Of a stretch of 64,000 nt of DNA, positions 51,023-57,881 are shown one piece after another. The number at the start of each line of letters is the position of its first letter. Position 1 is the first letter of the stretch. The stretch comes from Seohaeicola_A nanhaiensis (lineage in GTDB: Bacteria; Pseudomonadota; Alphaproteobacteria; Rhodobacterales; Rhodobacteraceae). The stretch spans positions 62,001 to 126,000 of the forward strand of contig NZ_JBHSGI010000002.1 in assembly GCF_042654245.1 (NCBI RefSeq), in the 5' to 3' direction. The translations under genes and the position numbers were made by a program. The notes below the pieces were generated by a model. It had not been told where the DNA came from. It saw nothing but the letters and a program-made list of their open reading frames with translations, and did no database searches.

Positions 51023-51652
51023 ATGCCCCTCGACCTCTGGCTGGCCTTCGTCGCCGCCACTATCGCTCTTCTGCTGATTCCCGGCCCGACGGTTCTGCTG
51101 GTGCTCAGCTATGCCGTCTCCAAGGGTCGCAGTGTCGCCGTGGCCACCGCACTGGGCGTGGCGCTGGGCGACTTCATTGCCCTCACCGCCTCTCTGCTCG
51201 GCCTCGGCGCGCTGGTGATGACGTCGGCCGCGCTCTTCACCGCGTTGAAATGGGTGGGCGCGCTCTACCTTGTCTGGCTGGGTGTGCGGTTGTTGCGGTC
51301 AGCTCCCGCGGACGGGTTGCAGGCCGAGACGACCCGCCGCGACATCACCGCGCGCGGCGTGTTCCTGCATGCCGCCGTGGTTACGGCCCTGAATCCGAAG
51401 TCCATCGCCTTCTTCATCGCCTTCGTGCCGCAATTCCTGCGCCCAGAGGCCGCGCTGGCCCCGCAATTCGCCATCCTCATCGCCACCTTCGTCAGCCTTG
51501 CCGCAATCAACGCCCTGGCCTATGCACTGGCGGCCGACCGGCTGCGCGCCACCGTCGCCCGGCCGGGCGTGATCACCGGCCTCACCCGCACCGGCGGGGT
51601 CGCGCTGATCGGCATGGCCCTTGCCACCGCGCTGCTGCGCCGCCCGGCCTGA
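51023..51652 (+). CDS. LysE/RhtB-family amino acid exporter (209 aa)
   Basis: A six-helix exporter of the LysE family starts MPLDLWLAFVAATIALLLIPGPTVLLVLSYA with the conserved PGP in helix 1. Later segments are ALGVALGDFIALTASLLGLGAL, KWVGALYLVWLGVRLLRS, and TALNPKSIAFFIAFVPQFL, which is the family's second signature. The ATG at 51023 follows AGGAG. It sits between mtnP and apt with short gaps (60 and 10 nt), so it is probably cotranscribed with apt. The exported compound is unknown; homoserine or threonine-like amino acids are typical. Confidence 0.9.
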   Translation: MPLDLWLAFVAATIALLLIPGPTVLLVLSYAVSKGRSVAVATALGVALGDFIALTASLLGLGALVMTSAALFTALKWVGALYLVWLGVRLLRSAPADGLQAETTRRDITARGVFLHAAVVTALNPKSIAFFIAFVPQFLRPEAALAPQFAILIATFVSLAAINALAYALAADRLRATVARPGVITGLTRTGGVALIGMALATALLRRPA

Positions 51653-51662
51653 GGAGAGTTTC

Positions 51663-52202
51663 ATGCCCAAGACCCCAGCCGTGCGCGACTATATCCGCAC
51701 CATCGTGGATTTCCCCCACGAGGGGATCATGTTCCGTGACGTGACCACGCTCTTTGCCGATGCCCGCGGGTTTCGCATGGCCATCGATCAGATGCTGCAT
51801 CCCTATGCCGGCATGGAGATCGACAAGGTCGTCGGTCTCGAGGCGCGCGGCTTCATCCTCGGCGGCGCCATCGCGCACCAGCTCTCGGTTGGTTTCGTGC
51901 CGATCCGAAAGAAGGGAAAGCTGCCGGCGCGGACGATCAGTCAGGACTACAAGCTGGAATACGGCGAGGCGATCGTCGAAATCCACGAGGACGCCATAGC
52001 GCCGGGCGAACGGGTCCTCCTTGTCGACGATCTTCTCGCCACCGGCGGCACCGCGGCGGCTGGCCTGAAGCTGATCGAGCGCCTCGGCGGCGAAATCGTG
52101 TCCTGCGCCTTTATCATTGACCTGCCCGATCTGGGCGGGCGCAAGTTGCTCGAGGGGATGGGCATGGACGTGCATGCGCTCTGCGCCTTCGAGGGGGCCT
52201 GA
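51663..52202 (+). CDS. apt: Adenine phosphoribosyltransferase (179 aa)
   Basis: Apt converts adenine and PRPP to AMP. The sequence has the family start TIVDFPHEGIMFRDVTTLFAD, the purine-specificity segment GLEARGFILGGAIAHQL, PIRKKGKLPARTISQDYKLEYG, and the PRPP loop ERVLLVDDLLATGGTAAAGLKLIE. The ATG at 51663 follows GAGGAGAG, 10 nt after the LysE-type gene. With mtnP it forms a methylthioadenosine-to-AMP salvage route. The next gene is convergent, 155 nt away. Confidence 0.96.
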   Translation: MPKTPAVRDYIRTIVDFPHEGIMFRDVTTLFADARGFRMAIDQMLHPYAGMEIDKVVGLEARGFILGGAIAHQLSVGFVPIRKKGKLPARTISQDYKLEYGEAIVEIHEDAIAPGERVLLVDDLLATGGTAAAGLKLIERLGGEIVSCAFIIDLPDLGGRKLLEGMGMDVHALCAFEGA

Positions 52203-52357
52203 GCGGCGGCGGCCCGATGCCGTCGATCCGCCCGCACCCCGGACCGTCCGGCCGCGCGGCTACAGCGGATAAAAGGCCGGATGCGCTTGTGAAAAAATCC
52301 GCCTCAGTCCCGCCTGCCCGATAATGAGGATTGCCGCAGACATTGCCCCCCTGTCGG

Positions 52358-52735
52358 TCAAAACAGATCCACCTCTCCACTGATCCGGCCCGACGCGTCG
52401 ACCACGGGCTGACGCGGATGGCCCGCCAGTTTGCCTGCCAGCCCGCGCAGGGTGATCCGCTCCAGCAAGTCGTGCACTTCAATTGAATGGCTTGGCGGCA
52501 CATGCTCCACCAGGGCCAGGACATAAGCGCTGAGTTCGCCCAGCGTCTGCACGATCAGGTCGATCTTCTGCAAGTTTCCCAGCGCTTCGCGGCGGGTCGG
52601 CTGATGATCGAGGATCGCATGGGCGATGGCGTCTTCCAGATTGCGGCCTTCATCGCGCAGATCGCGCAGTTCATCGCCGATCAGACCGATGAGCCGGGCA
52701 AGCGGAATCGGGTCGAGCCTCGCGCCATCCGACAT
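52358..52735 (-). CDS. Small helical protein closing the chemotaxis operon, candidate CheZ-like (125 aa)
   Basis: It starts 2 nt after a cheY stop (ATG 52735) and is the last gene of the che operon. The protein is soluble and nearly all helical. In the central helix, Leu55-Val76 reads LQKIDLIVQTLGELSAYVLALV. Asp59 and Gln63 make a DxxxQ pair, the arrangement that in E. coli CheZ (Asp143, Gln147 in DLTGQ) dephosphorylates CheY. The C-terminus, SGRISGEVDLF, is short, acidic and ends with Leu-Phe like CheZ's CheY-binding tail. It is smaller than CheZ (about 214 aa), and I recognise no established family, so this is a hypothesis. Confidence 0.72.
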   Translation of the reverse strand: MSDGARLDPIPLARLIGLIGDELRDLRDEGRNLEDAIAHAILDHQPTRREALGNLQKIDLIVQTLGELSAYVLALVEHVPPSHSIEVHDLLERITLRGLAGKLAGHPRQPVVDASGRISGEVDLF

Positions 52736-52737
52736 GA

Positions 52738-53124
52738 TCAAAGCTGCCCGACGACAGCCTGAATGCAATCGCGCATCTGTACCGTGGTGAAGGGCTTCTT
52801 GATGAAGTTGTTCATGCCGAGCTGCCGCCCCACGTTGATGATGTTCTGGTCGACCTTGCCACTGACCAGGATGAACCCGATTCCCTTGGTCGCCGGCGCG
52901 TTGCGCAGGGCCTGCAGCAGATGCAACCCGTCCATATTTGGCATGTTGTAATCCGAGATCACCAGATGAGCTGGCCGTTGGGCCAGGGCCTGCAGAGCAG
53001 AGGCCCCGTCATTGCTGAAATCCACCTTCTTGATACCCATTTCCTCAAGCGCCATGATGATGAGGCTTCGACTGGTGGACATATCGTCCACGACCATGAC
53101 GGTCAGCACGTCTCTCAATGCCAT
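52738..53124 (-). CDS. cheY: CheY-type chemotaxis response regulator (128 aa)
   Basis: This is a single receiver domain with acidic residues in MVVDDMSTSRS, the phospho-acceptor Asp58 in HLVISDYNMPNMDGLHLL, and the conserved Lys in NNFIKKPFTTV. MSTSR after the Asp pair is typical of CheY that contacts the flagellar switch. It lies 42 nt after cheR and 2 nt before the small helical protein. A second CheY is encoded upstream of cheA at 56606; which one binds FliM cannot be told. Confidence 0.93.
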   Translation of the reverse strand: MALRDVLTVMVVDDMSTSRSLIIMALEEMGIKKVDFSNDGASALQALAQRPAHLVISDYNMPNMDGLHLLQALRNAPATKGIGFILVSGKVDQNIINVGRQLGMNNFIKKPFTTVQMRDCIQAVVGQL

Positions 53125-53166
53125 TCTAGTCCGTCCCTTTCCCTATATGTCTTCTCCGCCAGCGGA

Positions 53167-54027
53167 TCACACCCGGCGGAAGGTGGTCTTGCCGACCAGT
53201 TGCAGCTGGTCCTTGAATTCTCGTCCGATCCGTTCCGAATGACCGATGAACAGATAACCGCCCGGCGGCATCACCGAGGCGAGGCCAGCCCAGACCCGCC
53301 GCTGCACATCCTCCTCCATGTAGATCATCACGTTGCGGCAGAAGATCGCGTCGAACGGGCCGCTCACCGGCCAGGGATCCATGAAATTCATGTATCGGAA
53401 GGTGATCAGCGACCGCAGTTCCGGACGGATACGAACCATGTCTGTGCCGGCGGTTTCGAACATCCGTGGCACGAGGTCCGGTGTGACCGCCTCGGCGCAG
53501 GCGGCGGGATATTCGCCGCGTTCTGCAATGGCGAGGACCCTGCGATTGATATCCGTCGCCAGAATGCGAAAATCGCAGGCCGCCAGGTCCGGACAGTGCT
53601 GCATGACCACGGCGGCGATCGTATAGGGCTCCTCCCCCGTAGAGCAGCCTGCAGACCACAGCCGGATTCGCGCCCCTTCTCGCGCCCGCGCCAGAAGCCC
53701 GGGCAAGAGCTCGCTCGCCAGTGTCTCGAAATGATAGTCCTCTCGGAAGAAGCGCGTCGTGTTCGTCGTCAATGCAGCGACCATCTCGTCGCGCTCGGCC
53801 ACATTCTGCGGCGCTTCGACATGGGCGATATAGTCCGCGAACCTATTCAGCCCGAGGTCCCTCACCCGTCGCGACAGGCGCGAAAACACCAGCGCTTCGT
53901 TCGTCGGCGGCATCTTGATGCCCGCAACCTCGTGCAGGATGGAGATGATCCGCTGAAAGTCGGCAGTGACGTATTCGACGTCCCGCCCCATCGGACCGCC
54001 GGGGAGGTCAAGATTCAGCGCACTCAT
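53167..54027 (-). CDS. cheR: CheR, chemoreceptor glutamate methyltransferase (286 aa)
   Basis: CheR methylates receptors using S-adenosylmethionine to set adaptation. It has an N-terminal helical part (RRVRDLGLNRFADYI), then LTTNTTRFFREDYHFETL, the SAM-binding IRLWSAGCSTGEEPYTIA, LATDINRRVLAIAE and FDAIFCRNVMIYM. The C-terminal GGYLFIGHSERI is standard. It overlaps the cheW stop by 4 nt. The MCP in this operon carries a C-terminal pentapeptide suited to CheR docking. No cheB is present nearby. Confidence 0.95.
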   Translation of the reverse strand: MSALNLDLPGGPMGRDVEYVTADFQRIISILHEVAGIKMPPTNEALVFSRLSRRVRDLGLNRFADYIAHVEAPQNVAERDEMVAALTTNTTRFFREDYHFETLASELLPGLLARAREGARIRLWSAGCSTGEEPYTIAAVVMQHCPDLAACDFRILATDINRRVLAIAERGEYPAACAEAVTPDLVPRMFETAGTDMVRIRPELRSLITFRYMNFMDPWPVSGPFDAIFCRNVMIYMEEDVQRRVWAGLASVMPPGGYLFIGHSERIGREFKDQLQLVGKTTFRRV

Positions 54028-54494
54028 GGTGCCTCGGCGGAATCTGCCACCTTTGGCAGCACGGTCTGAATGTCGATCACCCGGAGCATCCGTTCCTTGG
54101 TCACGATCACGCCTTCAATGAAATTGCGCGTCGTCTCGGAGGTCACGTCTGGTGTGGGCTGAACCTCGGAACCGTCCACCGCGATGATATCGGCCACCGC
54201 GCTGACCAGAAACCCGATGGTCTGATTGCCAACCACCGCGATCACGATTACGTGGCGGTCGTCGGGAACCGAAGGCGCCAGTCCAAGGCGCGCCGAGAGA
54301 TCAACGATCGGCACCACAGAACCGCGCAGGTTGATCACCCCCAGGACGAATTTGGGCGCATGAGGCAGGATCGTCGCCGGCGACCATCCGCGTATCTCGC
54401 GCACCATCATGATATCGATGCAGAAGTCCTGTTCGCCGACGCGAAAGGTAACCAATTCGCGCACGCCGGGTTGCACATGGGTAGCCGTCGTCAT
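54024..54494 (-). CDS. cheW: CheW, chemotaxis coupling protein (156 aa)
   Basis: CheW links receptors to the kinase CheA. The sequence has LVTFRVGEQDFCIDIMMVREI, then ATILPHAPKFVLGVINLRGSVVPIVDLSARLGL and VGFLVS-like NQTIGFLVSAVADII, as expected for the SH3-like double barrel. I start at the ATG at 54494, 1 nt past the cheA stop. It overlaps cheR by 4 nt. It is the only CheW in the window. Confidence 0.95.
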   Translation of the reverse strand: MTTATHVQPGVRELVTFRVGEQDFCIDIMMVREIRGWSPATILPHAPKFVLGVINLRGSVVPIVDLSARLGLAPSVPDDRHVIVIAVVGNQTIGFLVSAVADIIAVDGSEVQPTPDVTSETTRNFIEGVIVTKERMLRVIDIQTVLPKVADSAEAP

Positions 54495-54495
54495 T

Positions 54496-56598
54496 TCACA
54501 CCTCGTCCAACAGGGCCAAATCGCCGGGATCAATGACGGCGCCCGATCGGTGTGCCGTTTCTTCCGGATCGATGATAAGAGCGATGTTGCCGTCGCCCAG
54601 AATGGTGGCGGCAGCGACGCCGGGCACGTGACCGTAGTTGGACTCCAGTCCCTTGATCACCACCTGCCGCTGATCGAAAATCTGATCGACCGCTAGCGCC
54701 CAGCTTGTGTGATTGTCCGACTCTACAAGAAGGACGACCATATCCGAGATCGCGGCGGGGGCGGTGCGATGGCCAAAGACCACCCCGAGGTCGATCACCG
54801 GCACCAGCTTATTGCGCACAGAAACAACCAGATTGTCGGCACCGAGCGGGTGGATGTCCCCGGGTTTCGGTCGCAGGGTTTCAACGATCGCGGTTATGGG
54901 CACCACCATGGTCTGCCCGGCCACATCGACCACCATGCCGTCAAGGACCGCCAGCGTCAGCGGCAGGCTGATCGACATGGTGGTGCCCTTGCCGCGTTGC
55001 GACTGGATACTGACCCTGCCCCCGAGCTTCTGGATCGCGCTACGCACCACGTCCATACCGACACCGCGGCCTGACAGGTTGCTGACCTGGCTGGCCGTGG
55101 AAAACCCCGGCAGAAACAGGAGGTTGTCAATCTCGGACTCCTTCAGTTGCACATCTGGCGGGATCAGGCCCTTGTCCACTGCAATCTGGAATACCTTCGG
55201 ACGATTGATACCGGCGCCGTCGTCTGACACCTCGATCAGCACGCGGCCCGACCGATGCGCCGCGGACAGCGTGACGCGGCCCGTCGCAGGCTTTCCCGCC
55301 GCAATCCGATCTTCAGGAGTCTCCAGACCGTGGTCTACGGCGTTCCGGATCATATGGGTCAAAGGATCGACAAGCCGCTCGATGATCGTTTTGTCGACCT
55401 CGGTTGTCTCGCCCTCGGTGACGAACTCCGTTTCCTTCCCGGAAAGTTCCGCTGCCTCACGCACGATCCGCGCCATGCGTTGGAACAGCGGTTTCACCGA
55501 TTGAGCCCGGATCGCCATGACGCTTTCCTGGATATCACGGGCAAGATTGCGAAACTCCGCCAGGCTTGTCGATAGATCGCCGCGATCGAGTAGCCCCGCG
55601 TCCTTGACACATTGTGTCAGTACGGCCTGGTTGATGACCAGTTCCCCCACCATGTTGATCAGCCGGTCCACCAGATCGAGATTGACCCGAACGGTCGCCT
55701 TCGGTCCGTCGGAGTCGGATGTCTTCTCTCGGGGTGCTCCATTGTTGCCCCCTCCCCGCGTACTGCCGGTCTCCGCTTGCGTCGGTGCCTGGGGCGCCAG
55801 TTGAATTGGGACGGTTTGCGCGCCGTTTGCCTCGGCCCGCGACGCCACCGAAATGTCCAGCTCACACATGCCCTCAACAAATTCGAAGACCTCTCGGACG
55901 GCCCGTTCGCTTTCATCCGTCGTCAGCGTCAATTCCCAGGCGATATAGGCCTCCGCCGGATCCAGCAGATCGAATTCCGGCAGGCGACCGGTCTCCGCCT
56001 CGACAGATACCGCACCCAATTCACCCAGTTCGCGCAGCAGGAGCGCAGAGTCATTTCCACTGGCATAGAGAGCTCGGGCGGGTTTGAAACGGATATCGAA
56101 AGTCGTTGGACCCGTCTCGATCGTGATCGGGCTGACCGCGACACCAAGGGGCACGAAATCGAACGTCGGCTCAGATTCTCCGGCATCGGCCGAGGGTGAC
56201 GTCGCAGAAACCAGAGACGCCAGGCGTGCCGCCAGATCGCCACCGCTGTCACCCGGCAGCGTCCGGTTTTCCCGGCCCGCCGCGACGAGATCGTTAAGAT
56301 GATCCGCCGCGCGGTGACAGACCTTCATGCTCTCTTCGTTCGGCCGGAGGTCCCCTGCCCGCATGGCGTCAAGCACTGTTTCGAACTGATGGGCGAAGTG
56401 CACCAGCGCATCAAGGCCAAAGGCGGCGGCACCGCCCTTGATTGAATGAACGGCGCGGAAAACGGCGTTGATCGTGTCGATGCTGAAGGTGTCGTCCGAA
56501 ATGCCGTCGTCGATTTCGTTCAGGCCGTCGTCGAGCGCTTCGAGCAGTTCGTCGCATTCCTGGAAAAAGGTCTGCCGGATATCGTTGGCCGTGCTCAT
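54496..56598 (-). CDS. cheA: CheA, chemotaxis histidine kinase (700 aa)
   Basis: CheA phosphorylates CheY (and normally CheB) in response to receptors. The N-terminal Hpt domain has the phospho-His51 in FRAVHSIKGGAAAFGLDALVHF. A variable middle part of about 150 residues shows no clear standard P2 domain. Then follow the dimer helices (LINMVGELVINQAVL), the kinase domain (PLTHMIRNAVDHGLE, DDGAGINRPKV, FLPGFSTA, SGRGVGMDVV) and a CheW-like C-terminus. I start at the ATG at 56598 after GAGG; an upstream TTG at 56613 is less likely. It lies 7 nt after cheY and 1 nt before cheW. Confidence 0.95.
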   Translation of the reverse strand: MSTANDIRQTFFQECDELLEALDDGLNEIDDGISDDTFSIDTINAVFRAVHSIKGGAAAFGLDALVHFAHQFETVLDAMRAGDLRPNEESMKVCHRAADHLNDLVAAGRENRTLPGDSGGDLAARLASLVSATSPSADAGESEPTFDFVPLGVAVSPITIETGPTTFDIRFKPARALYASGNDSALLLRELGELGAVSVEAETGRLPEFDLLDPAEAYIAWELTLTTDESERAVREVFEFVEGMCELDISVASRAEANGAQTVPIQLAPQAPTQAETGSTRGGGNNGAPREKTSDSDGPKATVRVNLDLVDRLINMVGELVINQAVLTQCVKDAGLLDRGDLSTSLAEFRNLARDIQESVMAIRAQSVKPLFQRMARIVREAAELSGKETEFVTEGETTEVDKTIIERLVDPLTHMIRNAVDHGLETPEDRIAAGKPATGRVTLSAAHRSGRVLIEVSDDGAGINRPKVFQIAVDKGLIPPDVQLKESEIDNLLFLPGFSTASQVSNLSGRGVGMDVVRSAIQKLGGRVSIQSQRGKGTTMSISLPLTLAVLDGMVVDVAGQTMVVPITAIVETLRPKPGDIHPLGADNLVVSVRNKLVPVIDLGVVFGHRTAPAAISDMVVLLVESDNHTSWALAVDQIFDQRQVVIKGLESNYGHVPGVAAATILGDGNIALIIDPEETAHRSGAVIDPGDLALLDEV

Positions 56599-56605
56599 GT
56601 TCGCC

Positions 56606-56974
56606 TCATGCAACCGTGATGCGTCGTATTGTGCCGATCAGCTTGGCATCGTCGAAAGGCTTGACGATCCAGCCGGTCGCACCGCTCTTCCGCGCGCGAT
56701 CCTTAAGGTCCTGCGCGCTCTCCGTGGTAAGGACCAGGATCGGCAGCCCGGCGTATTCCGCCGCCGCACGGATCGTATCGATCACCCCGAAACCATCCAT
56801 GCGCGGCATGTTGATGTCCGTGATCACGACATCGGGATCGACCTCGGGCAATTTCTCAATCCCATCGACTCCGTCTTCGGCGACATGTACCTCGAACCCG
56901 CCTTGGGTCAGGCAGTGGCGCAACATCTCACGGATGGTGCGGGAATCGTCGATAGCGAGAATTCTGATACTCAT
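56606..56974 (-). CDS. cheY: CheY-type chemotaxis response regulator (122 aa)
   Basis: A single receiver domain with ILAIDDSRTIREMLRHCL, phospho-acceptor Asp53 in DVVITDINMPRMDG, Thr in LVLTTESA and Lys in GWIVKPFDDAKL. It starts at the ATG at 56974, overlapping the STAS gene by 4 nt, and ends 7 nt before cheA. This is the CheY that usually precedes cheA in alphaproteobacterial clusters and may serve as phosphate sink or switch ligand. Confidence 0.94.
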   Translation of the reverse strand: MSIRILAIDDSRTIREMLRHCLTQGGFEVHVAEDGVDGIEKLPEVDPDVVITDINMPRMDGFGVIDTIRAAAEYAGLPILVLTTESAQDLKDRARKSGATGWIVKPFDDAKLIGTIRRITVA

Positions 56975-57246
56975 GGTTGCACATCCTGCGTCAGAAGCTG
57001 CGACTCGAGCCCGAGGCGGCGAATGTCGTCGCGCATCGCCTGCGAAGGCAGCAAATCGAAATCCAGGCCGTCCCGCACCCAGCGGTGCCGTGCGGCGACC
57101 AGCAATTGCGCGCAAAGCCCGCCCAGCAAGCGCAGATTGCCGCCATCGAGCTCCACCGGGTGCCCAAGGGCCTCGGTCAGGCGCTTGCGCAAGTCTGTCA
57201 GCCCCGGGGTATCGAGCTTTTCGCCCAGATCAATTCTGTGCCTCAT
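56971..57246 (-). CDS. STAS-domain protein of the chemotaxis operon (91 aa)
   Basis: The pattern of the sequence fits a small STAS domain: a first strand and helix (LTDLRKRLTEALGHPVELDGGNL), then LLGGLCAQLLVAARHRWVRDGLDFDLLPSQAMRDDIRRLGL. In anti-anti-sigma-type STAS proteins a Ser or Thr after the Asp of the second strand is phosphorylated; here that place reads DGGN, so the Ser is missing. Relatives occur as the gene next to cheY-cheA in several alphaproteobacteria with unknown function. It lies 12 nt after cheD and overlaps cheY. Confidence 0.78.
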   Translation of the reverse strand: MRHRIDLGEKLDTPGLTDLRKRLTEALGHPVELDGGNLRLLGGLCAQLLVAARHRWVRDGLDFDLLPSQAMRDDIRRLGLESQLLTQDVQP

Positions 57247-57258
57247 CTTGGCCTCTCC

Positions 57259-57804
57259 CTAGAACAGCGTGACATCGTCATCGGCTGCAGACTGAGCCCG
57301 CTTTGGCAGCGCAGGCTCGACGTGGTCGCTCAACAGCATCTGTTGGGCGAGTCCGGACGTCGGAACATAGCGCACCCGCCGAGCCATCGTGCCGCCCAGG
57401 CTTTCCGCCCGGCAGGGTATGCCTTCGTCGGCCAGAAACCGCCGTGCGAAAGCCGCGTTAGATTCGCCGATCCGCCCGAGCCCGCCGTTCATCATGGCGC
57501 CACCAAATAGCTTGGCCTCCAGCCGGGACTTCTGAGCACCCCGCTTCAGCAACCCGTTGATCAGCAACTCCATCGCGAGCAGGCCATAGCGGAAGCCGAC
57601 CTCCTGTTTCACCTCGCCTTCGGGCAGCAGAAAGTGATTCATCCCACCGACACCGGCAACTGGATCGCAGAGACAAGTGGCAACACAGGAGCCCAGGATC
57701 GTTGTCAGAACGATTCCCGGATCATCCGAGACGCGAAACTCTCCCTGGATTACGTGGCTGGTGCGCAGCGCGCGCATGTCGAGTTCCGAGGTCAATCCGG
57801 TCAT
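57259..57804 (-). CDS. cheD: CheD, receptor glutamine deamidase (181 aa)
   Basis: CheD deamidates receptor glutamines. The catalytic Cys is in LTTILGSCVATCLCDPVAGVGGMNHFLLP, which also holds the partner His. Next come GFRYGLLAMELLINGLLKRGA and KLFGGAMMNGG with GESNAAFARRFLADEGI. The length is normal. The start could also be the internal Met10. It lies 77 nt after the MCP and 12 nt before the STAS gene. As cheB is missing, CheD may be the only receptor-modifying hydrolase coded here. Confidence 0.94.
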   Translation of the reverse strand: MTGLTSELDMRALRTSHVIQGEFRVSDDPGIVLTTILGSCVATCLCDPVAGVGGMNHFLLPEGEVKQEVGFRYGLLAMELLINGLLKRGAQKSRLEAKLFGGAMMNGGLGRIGESNAAFARRFLADEGIPCRAESLGGTMARRVRYVPTSGLAQQMLLSDHVEPALPKRAQSAADDDVTLF

Positions 57805-57881
57805 GATCTTTCACCTTGATCCTGTCCCGCATGAAATCGGTTCCGTAGACGTGCCAGAGTGCGAATGCTGGGGAACATTGC

